From an uncultured Oscillospiraceae bacterium (lineage in GTDB: Bacteria; Bacillota; Clostridia; Oscillospirales; Ruminococcaceae), in NCBI GenBank assembly GCA_904396495.1, contig CAJFOJ010000028.1:1-37424 (forward strand): a stretch of 37,424 bases of DNA. The letters run 5' to 3'. This document shows, in pieces, positions 1 through 6,603 of this stretch. Position 1 is the first letter of the stretch. Every line of letters begins with the position of its first letter. The notes under the pieces were generated by a model. It was not told the origin of the DNA, ran no database searches, and saw nothing but the letters and a program-made list of their open reading frames with translations. Position numbers and translations under genes: made by a program.

Positions 1-498
1 TTCATGATGCTGAGTTTGATGACAGGCTGCGGAACAGAAAAAAGCTTTGACGGGGATATATTGGATGTGATTTCCTTTGATATGAGTAAGCAAGAGGTAA
101 TGGAAGCTGCAGGAAAAGCTTTTGGCGAGATTAAGTATATGGGCGCAGATGGAAAGCCAGTAGAGAATTCTGATGAGGCAGATAGACTCATTTATTCTTT
201 GAATTCAGTATACGGTTATGAAGGAAACATTATCTTTGTCTTTAAATCTGACTTGAACAGTCTGCATAAGGCCGAAATTTTTTATATGGTTGAAGATAAC
301 AATGGAGAAAAACAATATGAGGATATTATTGATCAGTTTACAGATCTGTATGGTACCTCAGTAACTGACGGAGAAACAAATAGGTATATGTCCTATAAAG
401 GAAAAAATACAGTTGTAGCGGATTATTCAAAATATTCGGCCACGATTACAGTTCAATATGGCCCCTCAGATAATTGGGAAGAATGGATGGATTTTTAA
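1..498 (+). CDS. C-terminal part of a putative lipoprotein (5' end outside the window)
   Basis: The reading frame is open from base 1, so the true start lies upstream. The first visible residues (FMMLSLMTGC) end in a lipobox-like LMTGC, so this is most likely a secreted lipoprotein whose signal peptide is cut by the window edge; an ATG at position 4 would leave too short a signal peptide. The remaining 155 or so residues are acidic, mixed alpha/beta in appearance, rich in Tyr and Asp, and show no motif I recognise. The gene is more AT-rich than the prophage-like DNA to its right. Function unknown; extracytoplasmic, membrane-anchored location is inferred from the lipobox. Confidence 0.7.
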   Translation, partial: FMMLSLMTGCGTEKSFDGDILDVISFDMSKQEVMEAAGKAFGEIKYMGADGKPVENSDEADRLIYSLNSVYGYEGNIIFVFKSDLNSLHKAEIFYMVEDNNGEKQYEDIIDQFTDLYGTSVTDGETNRYMSYKGKNTVVADYSKYSATITVQYGPSDNWEEWMDF

Positions 499-922
499 TC
501 CATAGAATGGTGTTTGTCAACAAAAAATCGGCGGTCGCGCTGCTTCTTCAAACGGTCTGGTTACCGTTGAGCGCGGCTCTGCGGGCTTTCCCCGCAGTTC
601 AGACTGTCTCTTACCGGCGGAAATTCATCAGGACTTCCGAGGAATCCCACCGGGATTTCCTTACAGTCGTTGAACCTTCCCCATTCCGCAAAATGCGGGG
701 CAGGGGCTTGGCTGCTGATTGGGCGTTGCCCCGGCAAACTCACAAGCCGGGGACTGCGGCGTTTGGGACGATGGAAAAACCATCGCTTTTGTTTCACCCT
801 GCGCCATCCCGCCCCTTTTTTCCGGGTTTCCCCTCCATATCCATCTGCCGTTTCCGGCTCTGTTTTGGCGGGCGGGCTTTGGCCTGTTCCAGCAATTTGA
901 AAATCATACATTCTCCCCCTTG
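499..922. other. Gene-free stretch with a cluster of six short hairpins
   Basis: No convincing coding sequence lies here; the open frames on both strands are short, low in sense-codon character and overlap one another. What stands out is a run of short inverted repeats: 551-556/563-568 (6 bp), 579-585/591-597 (7 bp), 641-648/652-660 (8 bp with one bulge), 686-690/694-698 (5 bp), 729-735/746-752 (7 bp, CCCCGGC/GCCGGGG) and 769-774/780-785 (6 bp). On the minus strand a ribosome-site-like GGGGGAG precedes an ATG at 907 that opens a frame of only 37 codons. The stretch may be the edge of an integrated element (for example a transfer-origin or repeat region), but that is a guess. Confidence 0.5.
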
Positions 923-1276
923 CTAAGCCGCTTGGGGAAAAAGGGCATATTCTGTCGAAATACCAGAAAGATCAGGAAAAACGGCTTTCATTTTTGCCGC
1001 CGCATCTACTACAGACAAAATATTTTTGCCTGTATCTTGTGTCTTTTTGAAAAAAGAATCCTGGGAAGCGGCCGCAGAGTTTGCGCTGGCACTGACGGCG
1101 GCAAACTGCTTTTGAATGTCCTGAAGCTGTTTTGTGGCGCCGCTGGTGTCCACTGTGACCGACACCTGTATGGGGGAAAGGCTCTTTTGGATATCGGACA
1201 GGGCAGACCGGATCTGCCGCGCCGATTCCCCGCTGTCCAACTGTGCTGTTACGTTAATAATTTGATTGTCATTCAT
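923..1276 (-). pseudogene. Phage tail tape-measure protein, N-terminal fragment
   Basis: The frame begins with a good ribosome site (GGAGG, 1283-1287) and encodes 117 residues. The start, MNDNQIINVTAQLDSGESAR, followed by a Ser/Ala/Gln-rich helical stretch with repeated Lys-Gln-Leu-Gln spacing, is typical of the first 100 residues of siphophage tape-measure proteins, which normally run to several hundred or more than a thousand residues. Here the protein stops almost at once, and the last 20 or so codons probably belong to the DNA joined at this point. It lies at the 3' end of a leftward tail-module remnant, as expected for a tape-measure gene. It is almost certainly non-functional. Confidence 0.65.
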
Positions 1277-1330
1277 CTTATTCCTCCGTTTCTTTTAAAG
1301 TGGAAGATGAATCGGGTTTGATTCTGCTCA

Positions 1331-1358
1331 AAAAAGCCGCTCGTAGGGGCGGCTTTTT
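1331..1358 (-). terminator. Rho-independent terminator between tail-module genes
   Basis: A perfect 10-bp stem (AAAAAGCCGC at 1331-1340, GCGGCTTTTT at 1349-1358) with an 8-nt loop ends in a T run on either strand. It sits just after the stop codon of the leftward gene at 1359-1946, and would separate that gene from the tape-measure fragment. Confidence 0.75.
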
Positions 1359-1946
1359 CTAATTTTTTAGAACTTCCTTCAGTTTCTCCTCGTCCATATC
1401 CTGGATTTCGCCCAGGTTTTTCACGAGATTTTGCACATTCACGTCGCCAAAGGTCTGCTCGAAGTAGGCGTTCATCGACTCCATCTGCCGGATGAACTGG
1501 GCAAGCTGCGCCCGCTCGCCGGAGAGGATTTTCTGCTGCTCGAAGGCGATGCCGCTGTCGATAGCGGCGAGGATTTCCTCGTACTGCTCCATGTCGATGA
1601 GCTTGAGGACGCGGCGGCAGAGGTCGGTGCCGTAGATGAGGCGGTACTGTTTGTGGGCGTCGGTGGGGAGCTTGAAGGAAGCGTAGTAGCGCAGGAGGTT
1701 TCTCTTGATGGCGAATTCCTTCAAAATGGGGAGGTAGGCGCCGTCTTCGGCGTCCACGCACTGAGAGACGGCCTCCGCCACAAAGTCCACGGCCTCCTGA
1801 AGGCTCAAGCGGACTTTGACGGTGATTTCGGGGGCGTCTTCTCCGTCCCAACACCGGCAGTTAACCGTCCCTGGGAGATTCTGGCGCTCATAGATTTCCT
1901 GAAACCGGTTGGCGCCAATTTTTTTCGCTGTTTTTTTCTGGCTCAT
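1359..1946 (-). CDS. Phage protein, possible tail assembly chaperone
   Basis: 195 residues, with AAAGGAG (just upstream) and ATG at 1946. The protein is acidic and helical: a central part contains VRLSLQEAVDFVAEAV and later ATDSG-like and EEKLKEVLKN segments; no catalytic motif is seen. Its place directly before a tape-measure gene is where siphophage tail assembly chaperones are usually encoded, and its size and composition fit, so that role is inferred from context only. The first 59 bases overlap the end of the DUF1064-like gene. A strong terminator follows, which is unusual inside a tail operon. It could equally be another uncharacterised phage protein. Confidence 0.55.
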   Translation of the reverse strand: MSQKKTAKKIGANRFQEIYERQNLPGTVNCRCWDGEDAPEITVKVRLSLQEAVDFVAEAVSQCVDAEDGAYLPILKEFAIKRNLLRYYASFKLPTDAHKQYRLIYGTDLCRRVLKLIDMEQYEEILAAIDSGIAFEQQKILSGERAQLAQFIRQMESMNAYFEQTFGDVNVQNLVKNLGEIQDMDEEKLKEVLKN

Positions 1947-2364
1947 GGTGATTTTGTCTCCTTTGTCGATTTTTGTCTTGCCGGCGGATTTTTTTCAGCT
2001 CGTCATAAGAGATCCATCCGGTTTTTTGTGTGTAGGACAGCCAGCGGTAGGTGATTTCGGGGTACTGCAGCCAGAAAAGCTTCCGCTTGAGAACGGCGGT
2101 GCTGGACGGGGAGCCTTTGGTGTCTACTACTTCCTCCCGGCCGTCTTTGTAGACGAGATAAAAATCCGCCACGTAGGTGATGGGCTGCACCACTTTTCCG
2201 TTGTAGGTGAACATGGGCTGCAGGACGTATTCCTTTTGCAGCTGACAGGTGATGATATCGCCGCTCGCCATCTTGGGCCGGATTACGTCGCGGTAAAACC
2301 GCATTTCCAGAATGCTGTCAAACACGATGCCGTCACAGCTTCGCCTTTGCTGGTCCTTGGTCAT
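1888..2364 (-). CDS. DUF1064-like phage protein (putative nuclease fold)
   Basis: The chosen start (ATG at 2364, MTKDQQRR) has AGGAGG ten bases upstream; an in-frame ATG at 2394 is less well placed. The 158 residues match the pattern of the DUF1064 phage family: a Glu in a helix (FDSILEMRFYRDV, about residues 16-28), a segment ending QLQKEYVLQP, then YNGKVVQPITYVADFYLVY and the paired VVDTKGSPSSTAVLKRKLF. The D (VADF) and the D-x-K (DTK) with the earlier Glu are laid out as in PD-(D/E)XK nucleases, so a Holliday-junction-resolvase-like or endonuclease role is plausible. The family usually sits in early phage gene blocks, so its position within tail-type genes is odd. The 3' end overlaps the next gene by 59 bases. 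Confidence 0.65.
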   Translation of the reverse strand: MTKDQQRRSCDGIVFDSILEMRFYRDVIRPKMASGDIITCQLQKEYVLQPMFTYNGKVVQPITYVADFYLVYKDGREEVVDTKGSPSSTAVLKRKLFWLQYPEITYRWLSYTQKTGWISYDELKKIRRQDKNRQRRQNHHEPEKNSEKNWRQPVSGNL

Positions 2365-2404
2365 CCGCTTTGTGCCTCCTTGCTGCTGTCTCAAGATAAA
2401 AATT

Positions 2405-2435
2405 GGGGAAGGGGAGAAGTTTCTCCGCCTCCCCC
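2405..2435 (-). terminator. Possible terminator hairpin
   Basis: An imperfect inverted repeat (GGGGAAGGGGAGAA at 2405-2418 against 2421-2434) is followed on the minus strand by AATTTTTATC. It lies between the leftward small zinc-binding gene and the DUF1064-like gene. Two mismatches in the stem keep the confidence low. Confidence 0.35.
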
Positions 2436-2464
2436 GTTATCGGTTTTGTAGGTTCAAAACACTG

Positions 2465-2632
2465 TTAAGGTTTTGGGTTGCTTTTCTGCTCCATCTTCCT
2501 GCGGAGGTATTCCTGGCCGCACTGGGGGGAGCAGGCGTAGGTTCGCCAGGAGCGCATCTGCTGCGCCTGGCAGCTGAGGCAGGGCTTAAAAAGCTTACCG
2601 CAAACCCTGCAGGGAATTTTTTTGTCAGCCAT
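2465..2632 (-). CDS. Small putative zinc-binding phage protein (55 aa)
   Basis: A 55-codon gene starting at ATG 2632 with AAAGGA eleven bases upstream. It holds six cysteines in pairs: C8-x2-C11, C18-x2-C21 and C34-x3-C38, followed by a basic helix (EYLRRKMEQK). This layout suggests a small zinc ribbon or treble-clef protein; CSPQCGQEYLRR-like endings are common in short bacterial and phage zinc-finger proteins. It lies between the structural protein gene (2663-3439) and the DUF1064-like gene, on the same strand, with 30 bases separating it from the former. The exact role is unknown; nucleic-acid binding is inferred from the cysteine pattern and basic tail. Confidence 0.6.
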   Translation of the reverse strand: MADKKIPCRVCGKLFKPCLSCQAQQMRSWRTYACSPQCGQEYLRRKMEQKSNPKP

Positions 2633-2662
2633 TAGCTGTCATTTCCTTTCGCGGCCTAAAAA

Positions 2663-3439
2663 TTATTCGCCGTCAACGAAAATGATGAAGTCCCAAAGGT
2701 TCGCTCTGCCGCCGCAGCCGCCTGCGACAGACTCAAACTCGAAGGAATGGACAGCGGGGTTTTCGCCGATGGCCAGGTCAAAGTTGCCGGTGAAGTCGGC
2801 TGTGGGGAAGACGAACTGAACGCGGTACAGGTCGCCGCAAGGGTCGGAAGCCAGGCAGTCCATATAAACTCGCAGGGTCTTGGAGTAGGAGTCAGAGGCG
2901 CTGGAAACCTTGGCGGCGGATACTTCGCGGTCGTAGAAGCAGACCAGCTCGGTGATGTTGGAGTTTTCTGCTACAGTGATTGTCTGATCGGACAGCTTGT
3001 ATTCATCTGTAGTAGGGGTATCCGCTGCGGCGGGCTGCAACGCTTTGCCCAAAGTGCCGTCGTCATTTTTGATGTAAACTTTGACGGAGTCGGTGTCAAC
3101 GGGGGCCCAAGTCAAAGCGGCGGAGTTGCCGGAAACAGTCAAAATTTCGGTGGCGCGGACGATCATATCCTCGCTGCGAGTGACTTCGCCGCCGGTCTGA
3201 GCGGCCATCATGCCGCCGCAGACAAGGCCGTTGGAACCGGTGACTTTGACCGCCTTGTTCTTCTTGAGAGAGCCCAGTACGCGGCCGCCTTTACCGGTGA
3301 TGTTAACTTTTTCCTCGGTGTTGGACACGGTGGCGTTCTGGACCTCGTCCAGAATGAACTCGCATTCGCCGGCGCTGTTGTATGCGTGGATCAGTTCTAC
3401 GCTTGTGATGGAAAGTCTTTCGGTGTTGATGTTGCTCAT
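2663..3439 (-). CDS. Putative phage tail tube or other major structural protein
   Basis: The start ATG at 3439 (MSNINTERLS) has AGGAGG eight bases upstream; a longer in-frame start at 3487 lacks such a site. The 258 residues are rich in Ser, Thr, Val, Asp and Gly with many beta-strand-like stretches. An early segment, LDEVQNATVSNTEEKVNITG, followed by KGGRVLGSLKKNKAVKVTG, has the feel of virion structural proteins, and the C-terminal half resembles an immunoglobulin-like or tube-forming beta domain. Its position before chaperone and tape-measure candidates suits a major tail (tube) protein. A capsid-related role cannot be excluded from sequence alone. Confidence 0.6.
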   Translation of the reverse strand: MSNINTERLSITSVELIHAYNSAGECEFILDEVQNATVSNTEEKVNITGKGGRVLGSLKKNKAVKVTGSNGLVCGGMMAAQTGGEVTRSEDMIVRATEILTVSGNSAALTWAPVDTDSVKVYIKNDDGTLGKALQPAAADTPTTDEYKLSDQTITVAENSNITELVCFYDREVSAAKVSSASDSYSKTLRVYMDCLASDPCGDLYRVQFVFPTADFTGNFDLAIGENPAVHSFEFESVAGGCGGRANLWDFIIFVDGE

Positions 3440-3503
3440 GGTAAATATCCTCCTAAAATTTTGGTTTTTGGGGATAAACTGGCCCACCTTTTAGTGAGTT
3501 GGC

Positions 3504-4235
3504 TCACTCTTGGGTAAGCCAGTTTAACTCCCGTTGGTCAATCTTTTTTATGTCAACCGTACCGAAGTAACAGCCGCTCATGACGTGGTTGTAATTGATT
3601 TTTCGCTGGATCTGACGCACGCTGGCGTTAAACTGGTAGATGGTCAGGTCCAGCGTCTCCTGGTAGTTGTATTTGAATTCCTCGGTGTTGACCATGGCCA
3701 CCACCAGGTCTTCTAAAAAGGAGCGATAGGGCTTTTGGGCCTGCCGCTTTTGTTTGAGGCGTGTGCGCTCGATCAAAAATTTTTTTGCTTCCTTGTTGCC
3801 AGCCCTGTATTTGGGCTTTTCGGTGAAGTGTATCTTTCTCAGCGCGTCGCAGATTTGGTTGTAGATCAGTTCGTCAATGACGATTCCAGTTACGGAATCC
3901 CACAGGACGACTTGGCCGTTTTCCTTATTTTTCGCCGGCTTTAACAGGGTGGGGTTGAGCCCTGGGAAAATCAGGGACAAATCCTTGTTTTGCAAGCTCT
4001 GGAACAACAGCATAAACAGCTCGAAATCGGTGATTTGTTCGTAGTCGATTCCCATGTCGTCCAACTGTACCATCAGGTCGTAAGGGGTGGAGGTTAAAGT
4101 TGTGACCATTTGATAGTACTCCCGGTCGTCGGAGGAAAGGATTTCGCCGACGGTGGGAATGTATACCGACAAAAAGTCGGCGACAGGGACACTGCGGGCG
4201 ACGAGAAGGCTTTTTACTTTTTCCAATGAAATCAC
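3504..4235 (-). CDS. Phage tail-module protein of unknown function
   Basis: 243 residues. The first possible start is GTG at 4235; a TTG at 4226 preceded by AGGTGA five bases upstream is an alternative. The protein is helical with a basic middle (EAKKFLIERTRLKQKRQAQKPY, residues about 150-170) and ends with a conserved-looking stretch, SGCYFGTVDIKKIDQRELNWL. No enzyme motif is visible. It begins only four bases downstream of the end of the gene at 4240-4692, so the two are co-transcribed. Genes of this size between tail-completion and tail-tube genes are frequent in Clostridial prophages, but I do not recognise the family. Confidence 0.55.
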   Translation of the reverse strand: MISLEKVKSLLVARSVPVADFLSVYIPTVGEILSSDDREYYQMVTTLTSTPYDLMVQLDDMGIDYEQITDFELFMLLFQSLQNKDLSLIFPGLNPTLLKPAKNKENGQVVLWDSVTGIVIDELIYNQICDALRKIHFTEKPKYRAGNKEAKKFLIERTRLKQKRQAQKPYRSFLEDLVVAMVNTEEFKYNYQETLDLTIYQFNASVRQIQRKINYNHVMSGCYFGTVDIKKIDQRELNWLTQE

Positions 4236-4239
4236 CTGT

Positions 4240-4692
4240 TTATCCGTTTAAAATCGTTGTCTTATAGGTGAGCATCTTTCCAAAGAAGTTTTTTTCCGGC
4301 ACATATGATGTGTAGGAGATAGGCTCCAGCTTGCCGGCACCGATGCCAATACCTTGTAAAAGCTGATCCGCTTCTTCGGTGATCTTGTCAATCAGATCAC
4401 CGTCTGTCAACTGGATTTTGCTAAAGTGGGCATACACCGAAAGAGTGACGTTTACTTCCAGCACCGTTTTGTTGACAGAGCGGGGAGAGGTCACATCGCA
4501 GCATAGAAAGCTCGCCGGAGTAGAATCCGGGCCTTCCGGTTCAAAAAGGTATGGATAAACAGATTGGTAAAGAAGAGTTTGGGAATCGGCGGGGGGAGTG
4601 CCGCCATTTAGCAGGGAAGTAATGACCTGAGAAGCTAAAATTTTTGTCAAAACGCTCTGTTTTAAGTCGTTGATTTTTTTAAAATTTGCCAT
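4240..4692 (-). CDS. Putative phage tail-terminator or head-tail joining protein
   Basis: The start ATG at 4692 (MANFKKINDL) has GGAGG eight bases upstream, inside the extra N-terminal codons of a longer frame. The 150 residues show the order seen in small tail-completion proteins: an N-terminal helix with an early ILASQ, a loop rich in Pro and Gly (NGGTPPADSQTL, YLFEPEGPDSTPA), then VNKTVLEVNVTLSVYAH beta strands and a C-terminal region ending YKTTILNG. Such proteins cap the growing tail tube. The gene is the first of the surviving leftward block; the head genes expected upstream are missing. The assignment rests on size, predicted structure and order only. Confidence 0.5.
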   Translation of the reverse strand: MANFKKINDLKQSVLTKILASQVITSLLNGGTPPADSQTLLYQSVYPYLFEPEGPDSTPASFLCCDVTSPRSVNKTVLEVNVTLSVYAHFSKIQLTDGDLIDKITEEADQLLQGIGIGAGKLEPISYTSYVPEKNFFGKMLTYKTTILNG

Positions 4693-5009
4693 GTTTGATA
4701 CCTCCATAAAACGAATGCTTTTCCGAAAAAAGGCTTAAATATTCCCGCCATGCTGGAGAAAGGCCCCGTCCTTTGGAAACAGCCGCCTTTTGTCGGTGGA
4801 ATCTTGTGCTTGATGTTGGATTGACCTATGTGCAACAGTGAGAAAAGATTCTTTTGCCTGGTATGGAAGGCTTCAAACAGGCCAATCAAAAGTCATGGGC
4901 TACTGATTTTTCGATATGGGAAACAACCTTATTTTACATGATTTGTGCTGCTGGTAAGCTAAAACATAATATACACCCCTAAATAATTATTTTTTAAATT
5001 ATATTGGAG
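4693..5009. other. Gene-free gap between the tail remnant and the protease gene
   Basis: No supported gene. A short minus-strand frame (4662-4889) overlaps the tail gene and has no ribosome site. The right half is AT-rich. This is where head, packaging and replication genes would be expected in an intact prophage, so a deletion or rearrangement joint probably lies here. I see no obvious repeat marking the joint. Confidence 0.4.
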
Positions 5010-5037
5010 CCAAAAACCGTCCTCTGGACGGCTTTTG
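5010..5037 (-). terminator. Terminator after the ImmA-type gene
   Basis: CCGTCC (5017-5022) pairs with GGACGG (5026-5031) over a 3-nt loop. On the minus strand it is followed by TTTTTGG, just after the stop codon of the protease gene. Confidence 0.7.
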
Positions 5038-5511
5038 TTAAATTAGGAAAGATGTGTATTGAAGGTGCCTCTGCATCAATTGCAACTTTAGGTCAATGTA
5101 ACGCTCGTCCACTCCAAAAAGGCTGGAAAGCTGCTCCACCGTTTTGTCGGCATTTTCCAGGATATCGCTGTCGGAGAGCAAAAATTCGGTGGCAAAGATA
5201 TTGGCTTCTCGTTCCGGCTTTAAGGTCATGTCATAGATCATCAGATCCTGGAGAGGGGTGTACTGAGCAAAGTGCCGGTGAAGGCGATCATGGCCCAGTT
5301 CATGAGCACAGACGATTTTCCGCTCCCCCTGGGGGAGGCTTTCATTGATGACGATGTAACGTTCCCGGCAACGGAGGGTATAAAATCCTTTGAGGTTGTT
5401 CAAATTCCGGTACAATACATGGATCCCCAGGATTTTGGCAGCCTCAAAAGGATCCCTGGTGTGAAGCTTTTTCTGAAGGCGGTGCACCGTGTCCAAGATG
5501 TAATCTGTCAT
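5038..5511 (-). CDS. ImmA/IrrE-family metalloprotease
   Basis: 157 residues. ATG at 5511 is preferred because AGAGGGG lies seven bases upstream; a TTG two codons earlier is too close to that site. The zinc-protease motif HELGH (about residues 70-74, in CAHELGHDRLH) is intact, and a downstream helix with EREANIFATEFL supplies the usual third ligand Glu. Family members cleave XRE-type repressors, as ImmA does to ImmR in the Bacillus element ICEBs1, to switch on a mobile element after damage or signalling. The gene follows the XRE repressor by a few bases in the same transcript, the standard arrangement for a repressor/anti-repressor pair. Cytosolic. Well supported as a family member; the target is inferred. 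Confidence 0.88.
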   Translation of the reverse strand: MTDYILDTVHRLQKKLHTRDPFEAAKILGIHVLYRNLNNLKGFYTLRCRERYIVINESLPQGERKIVCAHELGHDRLHRHFAQYTPLQDLMIYDMTLKPEREANIFATEFLLSDSDILENADKTVEQLSSLFGVDERYIDLKLQLMQRHLQYTSFLI

Positions 5512-5523
5512 AGACAAACCCCT

Positions 5524-5928
5524 CTACTTTTCCCGGTATTTTTTCGGCGTGTATTTTTTGGCCCGATCCTTGGCGTCAAAATAAATGTCAGTCATGGCTC
5601 GGAAGAAAGCGTCCCGGTCCTCCTCATCCAGTTCACCGCCGGCAAAGAGCCCCTGGGTCTGTTTTAAAATCTGTTCCGCCTGTTTCTTGCCATGCGGGCC
5701 GTAAGCTGCTTCCGACTTCATAATGAATTCGTCCTGCTCATCGATGAGCAGATCCAGGGAGACATTTAAAAAGTGAGAGAGCCGGATGGCAGATTCCAAG
5801 TTTGGCATCTTCAGGTTCCGCTCCCAGACACTGACAGTGCGGTCAGAAACGCCTAGGGCGTTCGCCACATCCAACTGGCTCAAATTTTGTTGCTCTCTGA
5901 TTTTTTTCAATTTATCTCCGAATGCCAT
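5524..5928 (-). CDS. XRE-family repressor paired with ImmA
   Basis: The start ATG at 5928 (MAFGDKLKKIREQ) follows AAAGGA; codons further upstream in this frame are promoter DNA. Residues 1-60 form a helix-turn-helix: KKIREQQNLSQLDVANALGVSDRTVSVWERNLKMPNLE. The C-terminal half, ending DIYFDAKDRAKKYTPKKYREK, is the form common in Clostridial repressors encoded next to ImmA-like proteases. It probably represses the divergent gene at 6138 and itself through the palindromes at 5948-6062, and is likely removed by the neighbouring protease. All of this fits the ImmR/ImmA model; direct targets are inferred from operator position. Confidence 0.88.
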   Translation of the reverse strand: MAFGDKLKKIREQQNLSQLDVANALGVSDRTVSVWERNLKMPNLESAIRLSHFLNVSLDLLIDEQDEFIMKSEAAYGPHGKKQAEQILKQTQGLFAGGELDEEDRDAFFRAMTDIYFDAKDRAKKYTPKKYREK

Positions 5929-5978
5929 TTGGGGACCAATCCTTTCAATACAATATATAAATTGTATAACACGGGGTA

Positions 5979-6007
5979 TTGACACAATATAAAAATTGTG
6001 ATATAGT
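5979..6007 (+). promoter_or_regulatory. Rightward promoter, TTGACA-N17-TATAGT
   Basis: A perfect -35 (5979-5984) and a near-consensus -10 (6002-6007) with ideal 17-base spacing point to the gene at 6138. Operator two fills the spacer, so repressor binding should block polymerase. Confidence 0.75.
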
Positions 6008-6032
6008 ATAATCACATAAAAAAGATTGTGAA
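6005..6032 (-). promoter_or_regulatory. Leftward promoter for the repressor, TTCACA-N16-TATACT
   Basis: Read on the minus strand, -35 TTCACA is at 6032-6027 and -10 TATACT at 6010-6005. Its -10 overlaps that of the rightward promoter, so only one of them can be occupied at a time. Operator three lies in its spacer and permits autoregulation. Confidence 0.55.
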
Positions 6033-6137
6033 TTAATCATATCAGACAAATTATATTTTGTCAAGCTTTTGCGAACAAATATTTGATGAAAATTTTATGA
6101 ACAATTGTTCGACAAGTGAAAGGGGCCTGCACAGCAA

Positions 6138-6527
6138 ATGGATAACATCTGTAAATTGATAGAATTTAATACATATTCGCTAGCAGTCCCGGGTTATTTT
6201 GATTGGGACAATAGCCTCTTAGTGGGGGGAGAGGCAGTGATCCTCATTGATCCAGGCAAGCTGGGCCAGATGGATGCAAGACAAAAGATTAGGTACGAGG
6301 GCTTTCTAAGGACAACACTCGACAAAAGTAAAGTAGCGTATTCCGAGAGAACGACGGTTTATTACAGCGTTTCCCTTGACGGGATGGAGCCGTTTTGTAT
6401 GGGGCTTTATGGGTTGGAAACCAAGCGCCGTTTGAATGCCTTTGTCTGCGAAGAAGTGGAAGATGAGCGGTACTGGAAGGTTTGGAAAATGCTGTCCGCC
6501 TATGGGTTGCGGCTGTTTTTCCGGTAG
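6138..6527 (+). CDS. Protein of unknown function under the repressor switch (129 aa)
   Basis: ATG at 6138 follows AAAGGGG twelve bases upstream. The 129-residue product has no signal peptide or membrane segment. Visible features are an N-terminal beta-rich part (SLAVPGYFDWDNSLLVGGEAVILIDPG is split here as SLAVPGYFDWDN and SLLVGGEAVILIDPG), a basic middle and an aromatic C-terminus, WKVWKMLSAYGLRLFF. I do not recognise the family. It is the first gene downstream of the rightward repressor-controlled promoter, the position taken by Cro-like proteins, excisionases or antirepressors in phage switches, but nothing in the sequence shows DNA binding. Context alone suggests an element-encoded regulator or effector. 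Confidence 0.6.
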   Translation: MDNICKLIEFNTYSLAVPGYFDWDNSLLVGGEAVILIDPGKLGQMDARQKIRYEGFLRTTLDKSKVAYSERTTVYYSVSLDGMEPFCMGLYGLETKRRLNAFVCEEVEDERYWKVWKMLSAYGLRLFFR

Positions 6528-6554
6528 TTGGCATGCGTAATTTAACAAATAATG

Positions 6555-6583
6555 TTGACTAGCTCTGTTTTTTTCACTATACT
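6555..6583 (+). promoter_or_regulatory. Promoter TTGACT-N17-TATACT
   Basis: -35 at 6555-6560 and -10 at 6578-6583 with 17-base spacing. It places a transcription start about 15 bases before the ATG at 6604, so the following gene has its own promoter in addition to any read-through from the switch region. Confidence 0.75.
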
Positions 6584-6603
6584 GTCTCTTAGAGGTGATT
6601 CGG

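Larger units (their letters stand above)
5948..6062. promoter_or_regulatory. Array of four palindromic operators in the switch region
   Basis: Four inverted repeats share one design, two 6-7 bp arms separated by six bases with an ACAA...TTGT core: ATACAAT/ATTGTAT (5948-5967), CACAAT/ATTGTG (5983-6000), CACATA/ATTGTG (6013-6030, imperfect) and GACAAA/TTTGTC (6045-6062). Their centres are 34, 30 and 32 bases apart, about three helical turns. Sites two and three lie over the two opposed promoters. They are most likely binding sites for the XRE repressor encoded at 5524-5928. Two shorter palindromes (6076-6085, 6099-6110) lie just to the right. Confidence 0.7.

Noticed and set aside
561-911. Minus-strand frame of 116 codons in the hairpin cluster
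   Set aside because: Its composition is not protein-like, and the ribosome-site-like GGGGGAG fits another frame that stops after 37 codons.
923-1276. The 117-aa frame as a complete small gene
   Set aside because: Its N-terminus has the features of a tape-measure protein and its abrupt end next to non-coding DNA points to truncation.
1431-2451. Long plus-strand frames opposite the tail-module genes
   Set aside because: They mirror the codons of the leftward genes, lack ribosome sites and have unlikely composition.
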